Below are positions 30,610 through 41,329 of a stretch of 64,000 bases of DNA, in pieces. A program made the position numbers and the translations under genes. This DNA comes from Mycobacterium lepromatosis. GTDB taxonomy: Bacteria; Actinomycetota; Actinomycetes; Mycobacteriales; Mycobacteriaceae. The notes under the pieces were generated by a model. That model saw only the letters and a program-made list of their open reading frames with translations, searched no databases and was not told the origin of the DNA. Location: NCBI RefSeq assembly GCF_000975265.2, contig NZ_CP083405.1:2790001-2854000 (forward strand), written 5' to 3'. Every line of letters begins with the position of its first letter. The first letter of the stretch is position 1.

Positions 30610-30800
30610 TCCTGTATCGTCAAAGACGTGCTCAGATTCCTCCCCAGTAACCAGCTTCTCGGTTATCGCATTGTGCTGGATTGTATTGTGGCCTTCTCCG
30701 AGGATCATCAGTGGCGTGTCCCGGACGTAACGTTCGACATCGTATTCGCACGAATAGCCGCACGGTGGAGAACAGTATTTCTTCGTCTTTGTTGCGCTCA
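30610..30800 (-). pseudogene. fadE3: C-terminal remnant of an acyl-CoA dehydrogenase (FadE3-like, Rv0215c)
   Basis: The minus frame reads CGYSCEYDVERYVRDTPLMI and then LGEGHNTIQHNAITEKLV, the conserved end of acyl-CoA dehydrogenases (GYSCEYDVERYVRD, then GTNEIQ). Only this last part remains; the rest is deleted, since Rv0216 begins at 30864 on the other strand. Divergent orientation to Rv0216 fits fadE3. Confidence 0.75.
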
Positions 30801-30863
30801 ACTGTTCATTCGCGTCGACCTCCGTATTGTTCCCGGATCTGTAATGTGCCAGCATGTGGCGTT

Positions 30864-31883
30864 ATGATTACTAACGGGCCTGCAGGCCAGGGCGAAGGCG
30901 GCCCCTACTTCGACGACCTCTCAATTGGTCAGGTGTTTGACTGGGCGCCGGCGTTGACACTGACGTCAGGGATGGCTGCTGTTCATCAGGCAATTGTGGG
31001 CGACCGGATGCGCCTGGTTCTGGACGCTGAGCTATCCGCCGCAGTGATAGGCGCACACGCCACACTGGCACATCCAGGATTGGTCTGCGATGTAGCGATC
31101 GGGCAATCGTCGCTGGTCACCCAGCGGGTGAAAGCAAATCTGTTCTATCGCGGGCTCAAATTTCATCGCTTTCCGGTCATAGGAGACACCCTCTACACCC
31201 GAACCGAAGTAGTTGGTTTACAGGCTAATTCGGCGAAACCTGGCAGGGATCCGACCGGAATGGTGGCGTTGCGAATGACCACAATCGACCAGGACGATCG
31301 ATTGGTGCTTGACTTCTACCGCTGTGCCATGCTGCCTGCCAGTGCGGCTTGGCATCCCAATGACACATTGAACCGCAACGATGACTTGTCCACCGTCGGC
31401 GCCGACGCCGTCGTGTCGGCCTCCGATCCGACCAGACAGTGGGACGCAGCGGCTTTCCGGGAACGGGTGCCCGGGCCGCATTTCGACACCGGTATAGCTG
31501 GTGCGGTGTTGCGCAGTACCGGCGACATCGTCAGCAGTGCAACTGAACTAGCTAGGCTTACTTTGAATATTGCTTCTACACACCATGATTCGCGGGTAAG
31601 AGGGCTCCGGCTGGTATACGGTGGATACACCATTGGCCTGGCACTGGCCCAGGCCGGTCGGATGCTGCCCAATCTGGCTACGGTTTTAGGCTGGAGATCC
31701 TGCGACCATACCGGACCCGTCCACGAAGGGGACACCCTGTACAGTGAGCTGCACGTCGAGTCTGCCGAGGAGACAGAGCAGGGTGGCGTGTTGGGGTTGC
31801 GGTCGCTGGTTTACGCGGTGTCTGCAGCGGACGGGCCTGACCGTCTGGTTTTAGACTGGCGATTTAGCGCTCTGCACTTTTAA
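30864..31883 (+). CDS. Double-hotdog (R)-hydratase-like protein (Rv0216)
   Basis: The protein of 339 residues has two MaoC-like halves. The first contains YFDDLSIGQVFDWAPALTLT and the second resembles the same fold around RLVYGGYTIGLALAQAGRML. Mtb Rv0216 has a double-hotdog structure related to (R)-specific hydratases, but its substrate is unproven. The start at 30864 (MITNGPAGQGEGGPYFDDL) is chosen because the frame upstream to 30681 is made of the fadE remnant and is not conserved. It is the only intact gene for several kb on either side, so it probably provides an essential function in lipid metabolism. Confidence 0.92.
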   Translation: MITNGPAGQGEGGPYFDDLSIGQVFDWAPALTLTSGMAAVHQAIVGDRMRLVLDAELSAAVIGAHATLAHPGLVCDVAIGQSSLVTQRVKANLFYRGLKFHRFPVIGDTLYTRTEVVGLQANSAKPGRDPTGMVALRMTTIDQDDRLVLDFYRCAMLPASAAWHPNDTLNRNDDLSTVGADAVVSASDPTRQWDAAAFRERVPGPHFDTGIAGAVLRSTGDIVSSATELARLTLNIASTHHDSRVRGLRLVYGGYTIGLALAQAGRMLPNLATVLGWRSCDHTGPVHEGDTLYSELHVESAEETEQGGVLGLRSLVYAVSAADGPDRLVLDWRFSALHF

Positions 31884-33966
31884 CCCGCTGCACGACGCTA
31901 ACGCTGGGTTAGGCTTGGCGACGGTGGGTGCGCACCCTGCCAATGAGCCAGCGACTGGTCAAGAAGCGGGCTCATTTACCTGGCAGGTATGATTGGCGGG
32001 TAACCGGACTTCATCTTGTGCCAACGTGTTGGGTTACACCGAGTGCGTTGCCGCAGCCGTCGGCGACCGCGAAGGTGTCGGCGTCGAGGCGGCTACATTG
32101 CTAACCGTCGGGCGGGCTGGGCTACTTGGTTTGATCCGTACGTGGCCAACTGTCGATCGACGGTGCCGTACGACTGTTGATGGCCCAAGAAGTCGAGCAT
32201 TCTATAACATTGTCCTGACCCGAAGACGTAATCGCCATGCTTGCGCTGCTCAACACCGACAAAGTACCTCTCCCCTGTTGGTCAATGCCTCAACGTTGGA
32301 CCGCACCCCCGTCTCGTGTATGGTGTCCACCGAACGAGCTACAGTTGGCATCCGCAGAAATGGCACTGGGTGAGGAGATGGCCGCGCCGTGGCCCAGTAA
32401 CCGAATGTGGCCTCGGGCTCCGGGGCATGGAATCGGCGCTGGTCTGCTGGTGGCTGACCTGTCCTCGATGTGGGAGGGCTTGCTGTGTGGGTATCTGCTG
32501 GCAAACGTGTACGCTACCGTCGTCAAGGCCGAAAGCCTGCGTCGACCGGACCGCACCCGCGCCTTCCTTCGTCGGCTGGATCAGCAGTGAAAAGGTGCCC
32601 TAAGGACTGTATTTAGACCATCAAGCCGATGAGCTAAGTATGCTGTTGGCCGTCGCCGACCATCGTGATCGAAGTATCCATGGACGCGGTTGTCGCGATC
32701 TACGCGGCGATGATGCCGACACCGTGTGGATGCATGTATCGAAATGCCTGTTTATCATACTAATTCAGTGAGCCACGTTACTGAACGGCACGGTGGTCGA
32801 TACCTGAGTTGGTGCGTAGGTCGACCAAATGAGTGACAACCTTGCTGCGAAACAGCAAATGATACCGCGTTCGACGCCAGCAGCGAAATCGTGCTTTTCG
32901 GCCCGAACGACCACCACATGCACCTACACTCTGCAGCGCCCGCATTGGACTCTCTTCGAATCGGCACACCTTTGTAGTTACCAAAAACCAACTAAAACAA
33001 TCCTTGTCGAATGCCCTGCCCGGGCCAAAAGAATGTAAAGGATGTATTAGCGCGATCGACTGTCACAAGTCGGTTTCCGGTGATCTAGACCGGATCGTGT
33101 TAGATGTTTTGATGCCCAACCTTCCAATACGTGTGCAGCACCGAAACGGTGCATTATGGAGCCTTCATGCTCCAGCACTGTGTCGGGTAGGCATGCTGGA
33201 GCACCTTACCTGCTGGGTTGCGAAGCAGTCGCATTACAATCTCAAGCGTTGCAGGGTGTTTTGTAGCGCGCGAGCCGATTCAGTCAAGAACTCAGTTAGT
33301 CCTTGCGAGCCGCAAATGCTCAATTCTTTACAGCCGCGATCGGCATCTCGCTCCACTTTTTGTGAGCCTACCCGCTGGTGGAGACCTCGACCATGTCGGG
33401 ATGGCTGGTGAGTATGTTCTCACCGCCGGTGGTGATCTCGTGTACTTCTTGCGATCCACCTCCCAGAGTAGCTATCCTGGCCTCTTTAAGTGAGGTTTTC
33501 GGAATGGAACCAGCCGCCAGCAAACACCTCCGAGGTAGCTGCCGAGTTGTTCCAAATTAACCGCTCATCCATGTCGGCGGTCGGTAAATGGTTTCCACCA
33601 CTTCAGCCAACAGCTACGTCGTTCATGTTCTCGTCGACCATCACCCGGGCGGCGACTGTCTGGATTACCGCGCCGACCGATCCGCGCTTACGGTTCGCGC
33701 GTCGCCCAGCCCGCAGGCAAGTGACCAGCGACATCTCGGCCGGACCGAATGCTGCCCGCATCAGGGCTTCGGAGAAAGTCGCCGGCATTGGCTACAGATA
33801 TGCCCAGCAGAACACCGGTCAGCATGTGGCCGGTGCCAGCAATGTGGAACAACAGGACGCCGATGAAACCGATATCGCTGTTAATATTGGCTCCGCTTAG
33901 ATAAAACGACGTGATTGCCCGGCCAAGCAAGTTGATGTGCGCCAACACGGTACCCTAATGGGACGA
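31884..33966. other. Long decayed stretch without recognisable genes
   Basis: Several frames of 60-130 codons occur (plus 31993-32373, 32237-32590 and 33218-33493; minus 33688-33948) but none shows a motif I know. The minus frame at 33688-33948 has a hydrophobic stretch (IGFIGVLLFHIAGTGHMLTG) suggesting a lost membrane protein, possibly of the YrbE/Mce region; I could not confirm this. Confidence 0.4.
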
Positions 33967-33996
33967 CTCATACATACATCATAATGTATGTATGAG
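33967..33996. repeat. Perfect 13-bp inverted repeat with 4-base loop
   Basis: Arms 33967-33979 and 33984-33996 are exact reverse complements (ctcatacatacat / atgtatgtatgag) around CATA. AT-rich palindromes of this size are typical of TetR- or GntR-type operators rather than terminators, and no U-run follows. It lies in decayed DNA near fadD5 remnants. Confidence 0.7.
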
Positions 33997-34119
33997 AGGC
34001 GGTGAGTCTTTCGCGATATCCACCGATTCGGGTACCTCGCCGGGCTCATTGACTAGATCTTTCTAGCTGGACATATGCTCCTCAGAGGAGCCATCGGTGG
34101 AGACAATCATTACTTAGCA

Positions 34120-34490
34120 CGGGTTGGATGTCACGAACAGCGGTGACCCCTGGCGCCAGTACGGCTTCGGCGAACATCACCCGTGATTCGTACTCCTCGA
34201 GCAGGGCGACGGTCTAGGCCAAAGTGAACCGGAAGTTCGGCACGGCCGCAATGGGACCCAAGTATGTTGGCGGCCAGCAACGGCGCGAGGTCTTGCGGGC
34301 TGTTGAGTAACAGGATCATCACCCGGTGCCCTAACCCGACGACGGCCGCCACCCCCATCAGCACCCAGTTTCGACGGTGCCGCAGATCAGCTCATGTAAC
34401 CGTGGTGCCAGGAAACCTCAACGCCGTCGCCTATGGTCGCATCAGTGCGGGCCGCTCGAGGTGGTTAACCCAGTTCTGCCGCCGAGCGCA
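34120..34490 (-). pseudogene. fadD5: Remnant of an acyl-CoA synthetase (FadD5-like, Rv0166)
   Basis: Minus frames read NRVNHLERPALMRP near 34480 and GLGHRVMILLLNSPQDLAPL near 34335 followed by LLAANILGS, the N-terminal helix-turn region of acyl-CoA synthetases before the AMP-binding motif. No AMP-binding motif survives. The order fadD5 then Rv0164 then Rv0161 on the same strand fits a block inverted relative to the pckA side. Confidence 0.6.
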
Positions 34491-35643
34491 ATAGGGTGGC
34501 TAATGGCCTGTGCGAGGTAGCCCGCAAGGTGCGCGGTACTAATATCTTACTCTTTGGTCGTGCACTACTTGTGGCAGTTGACATTTGATAAGGCATGTGT
34601 GGTTCGTGCCACACTAGGGCCTCGGGTCTCATCACAAGCCCCAGTTAAGTTCAACCCCGACTCCTTCTCCTGGCCCGGACGAGCCCTCGAAAATCCTGGC
34701 CAGCCACGTTAAAGCAGCCCTATCCACGCAGCCGACGGCTGCTACCCCGAACACAGTTGGCCAGAGAGAGGTCGCAGGCCACTTTCGGGCGGCTATCATG
34801 TCCGCGGATCTGCGAACGGGAAACATTTACCCGCCTTAGATTAACCCACAACCAGACTGGGCGTCAGGCAGCAGGTGTAGGCGTGAATGCGACCGATGAC
34901 GAGGTGGTGTACACAGCCGATCCGCATCGCGGCCGAGAACCATCGGAAACTTATAGCCGTGCTCCGTCTGCCGCGGCCACCGTAGTCGAGCAAGCCCGCT
35001 GGCAATTCACCGGCCGCGGCACACCGACGACTGACCGAGATTCTGGACTGCGCCAGGACCTTGGGCCGAACCAGCCCGAGTCCTGCACTGAAGCTCATTT
35101 TTCTTAATTATTGAACGCTACCGCCCGGAGGGCTACCGCGACATGTCCCCGCACCGGTACCGCACATAAACTGATTGGCTGCAGAGGCATTAGCCAGACT
35201 TGCCGGGCCGACCAGATAGTGAAGTAATAGCCGCCGATACCCACTACAGTGCGACAATCACAAATGACTTCTGTTCCCTCCGTACACATTACCATCACAT
35301 AACGCTAAGCGTGTGTACGTCAAAAAATCTAGCCACGCATCACTCAACACGAGTCATTTTAGATAACCAGGTACAACGCGAAAACCCATCGTTTTCAACA
35401 CTATATCGTATTCGTTAACACTACTTAAGGACAAGCACGTCTGTCGTGCGTTTCTGCTGACAACAACAGCAGGAAAATCTGTGAGATAGGCGTCGAAAGT
35501 ACACCCTCTTGCTGAGGAGTTAGGCAGCGGTAGCTCTGGTCATCGATGTCGCGGACCTGTGCAATACAAAGCCGGCGATTACCTGAACCAGATACTAGCC
35601 CCGCTTCTGCATTTTCGAACGAGCCCACGATCAGCCGACCCTA
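34491..35643. other. Decayed DNA, no recognisable gene
   Basis: An mce1R-type regulator would be expected between fadD5 and Rv0164. No helix-turn-helix or ligand domain is recognisable, only short frames with frequent stops. Confidence 0.45.
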
Positions 35644-36110
35644 GTTGGCTGCCAACTGCTCGGCGCACAGCTTGAGGTTCTCGGCAAGGTGGTCAAGCAC
35701 GTTGTTTAGGAGCGCTTTCACCATCGTCGCGGACACCGGCGTGCTGGACTCGACATCGATGTCCACCGTCAACAAGCTGGCCGCAACCAATCTCCACCGG
35801 GCTGAAAAGTTGCTCCTGCTTGGTAAATAGGTCACCTTGCTGCATGACTGTTTAAATCTGGTTCGTGGTCGGGGAGTACACAGCCTGCATATAGGTACCC
35901 GTCGCGCCTTGAATCTCGGTGTCGAGACGCAACTGGCTGGGACGCCCGGCGGCGCCGTAGCGGGCGAGCACCCAGACGCCCTTGACCTCCTCATGCCACT
36001 GGGGGTAGGCCTCGAAGTCGGCGACAGGCGACAATGGCCGGGATCGATGCGGCGGTGGCCCGACCTCAACGGTCTTGCTCATAACCGGCATCAGCGAAGC
36101 ATAACCGGGT
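35644..36110 (-). pseudogene. Frameshifted SRPBCC/polyketide-cyclase protein (Rv0164, TB18.5-like)
   Basis: The frame begins MPVMSKTVEV, is scrambled for about 20 codons, then reads VADFEAYPQWHEEVKGVWVL and QLRLDTEIQGATGTYMQAVY. A second frame gives LLTVDIDVESSTPVSATMVK and ALLNNVLDHLAENLKLCAEQ to a stop at the normal end. At least two frame changes break the coenzyme-Q-binding/START-like fold. It is only mildly decayed, suggesting late inactivation. Confidence 0.85.
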
Positions 36111-36434
36111 ACGAGGCGCCCCCCAATGACGGTCGAAGCCTGTGGTAAACGGAAAACTCCGTCCTCAGAGTACATCTCAGTCGCGATCCCGGTGAGGCTC
36201 AAATCAATGCCGTAGCCAGCAGTTACCGGATTGCGTCCGGAATCGGAGCCGGTTTACGGTTGGTCCGAGTGACATGCCGTAATCGACGCTCTGGGGGATA
36301 AAGCGGTTCGGCCGGACGTTTGCACCTGGTGCTGGGTTCGACGGCCGCGTGACGGCGGTCGATTCTGACGGGCGAGAACCGGACTGGAAAGCTTGAGCGG
36401 ATACGCGCTGCCAAGGCGGTGAATCATTAGGCTC

Positions 36435-36508
36435 CGGGCTGTGGCGCAGCTCGGTAGCGCACTTGACTGGGGGTCAAGTGGTAGCAGATTCAAATCCTGT
36501 CAGCCCGA
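36435..36508 (+). tRNA. tRNA-Pro(GGG), with changes at conserved positions
   Basis: The cloverleaf folds with a perfect 7-bp acceptor stem (CGGGCTG/CAGCCCG), a D arm GCGC-AGCTCGGTA-GCGC and an anticodon arm CTTGA-CTGGGGG-TCAAG (anticodon GGG). The T loop is TTCAAAT. Two oddities stand out. The base at position 48 is A where C is normal, removing the 15-48 Levitt pair, and position 53 is A facing C61, breaking the nearly universal G53-C61 pair. CCA is not encoded beyond ACC. It may be a working but altered tRNA or a pseudo-tRNA. Confidence 0.85.
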
Positions 36509-36544
36509 CCGAACCATCCCCAATCAAGTTGTCGCCCTCGTTAA

Positions 36545-37560
36545 AGGCCTTCGATTCGTTCGATTACGATACCCCGCGAAAACGTGATGATCGGGTCACC
36601 CCCGACACTGGTGTTGATCCCGGTATCAAACAGTTGCTGTAATAGACAGCATTGTTGAGATAGCCGAACAGCAGCTCTGGCGGCAGCACGCTGTCGGTGA
36701 GCAAGCGGCGTGGCCAGTACAAGTCTAATGAGTACGGCATCGCGCAGGCGCAAGCGTGTCCAGTGCCGATGGCACCCAGAGCATGGATGTATTTCAACAC
36801 GTTGCAACATCAATATGGGGTCAGTCAGCCAATGTTGGTCGCTAGCTATCCGGTTGATCGCTTCGGTGGACAAACAGCAGCTTGGGAATATCGGAGGTCG
36901 TCATGTCTGCGGGCACGGAGTTGACCATCAGCACAAGTCCGTCACCGCAGGTCTTGCTGGCCAAGACAATCAGATATCCCGAGTTGAATCCAGCGTGACC
37001 AAACCAGTTTGCTGTGGAGCTGATCATCGGGAATGTGGTTTATCAACGTAGCATCCACATTGAAGTCAAAACCGAGCCCCACGACGCATTACAGGTAACA
37101 GTCTGGACTTCGTGGTGAGTAGACAATACCGGCCATCGCTGCGGACCATCAGGCCAGTAGCACCCGTGCCACCGACGTGGGTATGGGTGATGACCTATCC
37201 GCTAGCGTCTCTTGACAGGCGATCATAATCCGCTCTATATCGAGTGGTGTGCTGGCCATGCTTTCGAAGGCCTTGGCGTTAAACACCCGTGCTCCACCAG
37301 GCAATGCTGAACCATCGGGACGATAAGACAGTGTAAATTAGTCGGCTAGCGCGGAACCGGGCAAGGCAGCAAAACTGCTGTTGCGCAGTCTGGCGATCTC
37401 GGCCCACGCATCCTCACCCACGATTTCCCAAACAGCCGCCAATAGTGTTGCTGCTACTCAACCGCAACCTAACATATTGTTATAGCCCTCCGGGCGCATA
37501 GGCTCACTGCATTCCTGGCTCAGCGGTAACCGTGATCGGCGGGATGGTAGTCAGCGGATC
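36545..37560 (-). pseudogene. Decayed beta-lactamase-like serine hydrolase
   Basis: Minus frames show a tyrosine-motif region near 37500 (AYAPGGL), SYRPDGSALPGGARVFNAKA near 37320 and GHAGFNSGYLIVLASKTCGD near 36990. The last is followed by GLVLMVNSVPA, the C-terminal HTGFNPGY...VVVMVNS pattern of class C beta-lactamase/esterase-like proteins. Many stops interrupt it. I cannot assign the Mtb orthologue. Confidence 0.6.
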
Positions 37561-38059
37561 GCCGCTGAGTTGCTGGGCAAGGGTTGACAGAACTTGACCA
37601 AGGGTAAAACCCCCAGGAGTGAAACGGCGATTCCCGTCTTGTGGAAAGAGTGCCCCTATGACCCGGTTTCACAACGTGAGTGCATTGACGCAGACTGCCG
37701 CGGGTGGGGCCCGGCTGTGCGGCGGTGCAAGTTGGTAGCGACGTTGCGACCCGGTTCGGTGAACTGGTCATCGACGACACAGAAGGACAGCAACGTGGGC
37801 AACAACGCCCACAAATAGGTGATCACCATCTTGGATGAGATCGCCAACAACATGGCTACTTCCCCGATCCTCGGCGAAATAACCGACGGGAACCGCTGCA
37901 AGCCCAAGGCCCCAGTAAAGCTTTCCTCAAAGAGCGCATCGAAAAAAGGTAACAGAGGGAGTCCACGATGCTTAAAACGGCAGCGTCACATTAATCTCAA
38001 TATCATAGCGCATACCAATTTTGCCGTGTTTGGTATAAGGCGCAAGCGGATGGTACATG

Positions 38060-38210
38060 ATCGGGCTGTCGTTGACCACCGCCGAGGTACTCAGCTACAA
38101 CGGCAAAATCAAGGTAGGGCTATCGGATATGGCTGCCCAGTCCGAAGTGTCACTAGCTACGCTTCTCCCTCACTGCTTCGCGTCCAAAAATCGAGTTGCT
38201 CTCAACATTA
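38060..38210 (+). pseudogene. Possible C-terminal remnant of a WS/DGAT acyltransferase
   Basis: A frame reads GLSLTTAEVLSYNGKIKVGL and SDMAAQSEVSLATLLPHCFA, resembling the C-terminal sheet of wax-ester/triacylglycerol synthases (SYNGKIKVGLSGD). The HHxxxDG catalytic part is not seen. 37560-38060 has one plus frame of low similarity that may belong to it. Confidence 0.4.
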
Positions 38211-38429
38211 ACTCACTATGAGCGACAGGTCTTCCAAAGCGGTTTGGCTAAGGAAAACCCGCAGAACGGAAGAATGTCGGCAGGCTGCTACGCCGCAGTG
38301 GGATTCATTGTCGATTATCAGCATTCGTATTCGGGGGTGAGGGGTTGATGTCGAGGCAGAGCACGTGATCGCATAAGTTTCTCGTGTGAATACGCAGATG
38401 CGAGAAGGACTCCAACGGCTCTTGACCGA

Positions 38430-39779
38430 TCAGTCGAACAACACCGCGGCGTTGAGGTAGCCGGTCGGGTCCAACGCCTCTTTGATCGTCCGCATCGCGG
38501 CGATATCGGCGGGCTCCCGCGACATCCTGAGATAAGCACGCTTGCTGCTGCCTACGCCGTGTTCCGAGCTTACATTGCCACCGACTTGCGCTATGAGATC
38601 CATCATCGCCGCGGCCAACGCCTTCTCACGATCGGGTGGACAGCGTAAAACGTTGAGGTGTAGGTTGCCCTCACCCACGTGACCGAACAGCACGGGTAAC
38701 GCGGTCTGAACATCCGATACGTGCGTGTCGATCAAAGCTGCTGCTTCCGTTGCGAATCCACTGACCGCTGATAGGGGTAACGAAACATCAAATTTCAGCG
38801 GTGGCCCATACACGCCGAGCACCTCCGTCAACGATTCGCGCACGCGCCATAACCGCTGCTGTGCCCCGATATCCACACCCACCGCAGGATCGCCACACAT
38901 CTGCACGCCCATGGACAAGTCAGCGAGTCGATGAGTCTGGTCGTGGTCGGCGGCCAGTTCCACCAGCAACAGCCAGTCACCATCAACCGGGGCGCTCACC
39001 CCTAGGTGCTCGCGAGTCAGCGAACTGGCACGGCCGTCGATCAATTCCAGCGCCGCTATCCCATCCACGTCTCTAAACGCCCGCCCGGCATCGACCAGAG
39101 CACCGAGGTCGGCGAACCCACAGACCGCCGTCACCCGGTGCGACGGGGCCGGGTGGAGCTGCAGATCCAACGCAGTGATGACACCGAGGGTGCCTTCGGC
39201 GCCGACAAACAGGGCCGGTAAGTCATAGCCAGTGTTGTCGAGGCGCGCCAGACTGTGCCTACGCAGCAGCGAACCGTCGGGCATTGCCACCTCTAGGCCG
39301 ATCACTTGCTTGCTCATGTTGCCATAACGAACAGTGCGTAGGCCGCCGGCGTTCGTTGAGGCCATTCCGCCGACGGTCGCAGTGTCGCGGGCGACCAGGT
39401 CCACGCCAAACACCAAACCCGCTGCGGTCGCCGCATTCTGCACTGCAGCCAACGTTGCTCCAGCACCGACCCGGAGGCGGCGTTCGACGGTGTCTACCTC
39501 ACTGAGGGACCGTAGCCGCTCGGTGGACAAGAGCACGTCGTTGTGCTCCGGGACAGTACCGGCCACCAGCGAGGTCCGACCGCCTTGAACGGTGACGTGT
39601 GCCCCGACATCGCGGCAGATCCGCAATACTTCAGTCACCTGCTCGGCCGTACCCGGCCTCACCAACGCCCTGGCTTGGCCCTTATACCGACCTGTGTGGT
39701 CAACGCTGTGGGCGACCAGTACATCGGGGTCAACAATGACGTGGGTCAACCCTACTACGGTCGCAAGGCTGCGCAGCAT
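38430..39779 (-). CDS. FAD-linked oxidoreductase, glycolate oxidase/D-lactate dehydrogenase type (Rv0161)
   Basis: The protein of 449 residues has an N-terminal PCMH/FAD-binding-4 domain. VRPGTAEQVTEVLRICRDVG lies near residue 40, VTVQGGRTSLVAG follows, and GGMASTNAGGLRTVRYGNMS lies near residue 137. The C-terminal FAD-oxidase domain includes FGHVGEGNLHLNVL with a metal-ligand type histidine, and SSEHGVGSSKRAYL. This is the GlcD/Dld family, which oxidises 2-hydroxy acids and passes electrons to quinone or cytochromes; the substrate is unknown. The upstream sequence holds a decayed SDR gene. The frame is complete and the ends conserved. Confidence 0.92.
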   Translation of the reverse strand: MLRSLATVVGLTHVIVDPDVLVAHSVDHTGRYKGQARALVRPGTAEQVTEVLRICRDVGAHVTVQGGRTSLVAGTVPEHNDVLLSTERLRSLSEVDTVERRLRVGAGATLAAVQNAATAAGLVFGVDLVARDTATVGGMASTNAGGLRTVRYGNMSKQVIGLEVAMPDGSLLRRHSLARLDNTGYDLPALFVGAEGTLGVITALDLQLHPAPSHRVTAVCGFADLGALVDAGRAFRDVDGIAALELIDGRASSLTREHLGVSAPVDGDWLLLVELAADHDQTHRLADLSMGVQMCGDPAVGVDIGAQQRLWRVRESLTEVLGVYGPPLKFDVSLPLSAVSGFATEAAALIDTHVSDVQTALPVLFGHVGEGNLHLNVLRCPPDREKALAAAMMDLIAQVGGNVSSEHGVGSSKRAYLRMSREPADIAAMRTIKEALDPTGYLNAAVLFD

Positions 39780-39859
39780 GTTCGCGGTTATAGCATCCGC
39801 AAACCGCTGCGTCGTGCAGAGTCGACCGGTAAACCTGTGGAACGAACCGCTATAGGTGC

Positions 39860-40150
39860 GCGCTGGGATTCACAAATGTTCATGCGGCATATAGATCACC
39901 GGTCCACCGTCAATTACGAATTCGCTATCAGGCACGTAGGACGGCTCGTCAACGGCCAAGAACACGACAACGTCGACACTTCTCTCATCTCGACCAGGCG
40001 ATCGAGTGGGATGGTGACCATGTCTTCCGGCAGGTTGGAAGTCATCAGGGTGTAGATGAAGTCGGGATGAATCGGGTCTACTCCGATGTTCAACGGCGCC
40101 AACTCCAAGATCGACGAGGCCCAAGGCCTCGAGCGTGCGGACCGGCGCAC
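39860..40150 (-). pseudogene. C-terminal remnant of a short-chain dehydrogenase (FabG3-like)
   Basis: Two overlapping minus frames together give LNIGVDPIHPDFIYTLMTSN, LPEDMVTIPLDRLVEMREVS and FLAVDEPSYVPDSEFVIDGG. This is the SDR end, where a typical member reads NSIHPGLVKTPM...EVSxLVxFLASDESSYxTGxEFVVDGG. A frameshift separates the halves, and the Rossmann and YxxxK parts are missing. Confidence 0.75.
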
Positions 40151-41329
40151 CACTTTAACTTCACTCTACAATATCTAATATCCACGGTAGCGGGTCGGGC
40201 CCTTTTGACCGAGAAAAGCCCCGATTATCAGTAAAGACTCCGAACATGACATAATGTAATAACCGTCCCACAGATATTGACGTCGGCCGCAGCCGACATA
40301 AAAAGATCGGCTCGACAATCAGCGTGGCCTATGTGAACGCGACTAGCACGACGACCGAATTACTGCCGACAGCAGACGAGAAGGCTGCGGCAGCCTCGCC
40401 ACTCTACTTAGCCTATGCAGCTAAAAGCCGTTAGGGTATAGAAGCGCAAGCGCCGGCGTTTCATAGCGAATTACCAGATGCTGACCGCCGCTGGGAACGC
40501 CGATGCAGCTGTCGAGGCCGACAACGCGGCCGAGTTGGAGAATGTGCTGAGTGTACTGACCTCGATGCTGGAGGTTCACATCTGCCAAGCCAGTAGTGGC
40601 GTTAGTTAACGGAAAGCGCCAGCAACCTCAAACCCGACCCGGTTGACCAGACTGCCTTCAATAGCTCCTACATCCAGCGCTGCTTCCCCAGGAGCCAACT
40701 TCTTAGGCACCACGATACCCAAAAATTCTTCCCAGTTCCGCTCGTACTGGCAACCTGACATTCTCCCCGTACGGCGATGGCCATAGCAGCACTCTGCTGA
40801 ACAACGCGAGTAATAATTCACTGTCCCCTTGTCGAAGTCCCCAGACCATACTGGCAAACAGCCCAGTTACTGCATGCTGATGACTCAGAACCTGCCGATT
40901 ATGGACTTGATTCGCGTGTACCCCCACGCAGATTCTCCGAGTGCCGATATTTTCAGCCGGACCTGCGCAGTACTCGTCGATTTGGGCTACGTCGGCTAAC
41001 GGACCCGGTTACAACTACGATGCCGAGAGAACCCACACCAGCAAAGCTATGCTCAGTTCTCGACCCGGCCGCTGGCGCCTACCATCCGACCTTGGAGAGT
41101 TTGCGAAAACACCCTATGGGGATACGTAGCGGAAACTAGGGTCGAATCTGGATCTAGGGGCCTAAGTGTTCCCAAGACACCTACCCGTGGGTTCCGTTGA
41201 CCAACCCAGGACTGAATTTCTACTTCGGTCCAGCCGCAGGTGACAGTGCTATCGATGCTGAGCGGTGGGCCGGGGAGTGTCCTGTACCTCACTCCGTCGA
41301 TCTTGTAACTGATTCGGCCTTATATCCCC
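40151..41329. other. Decayed DNA where PE3/PE4-type genes would be expected
   Basis: A plus segment near 40480-40570 reads LTAAGNADAAVEADNAAELE but I do not recognise it as a PE domain. No other block is recognisable. Confidence 0.4.
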
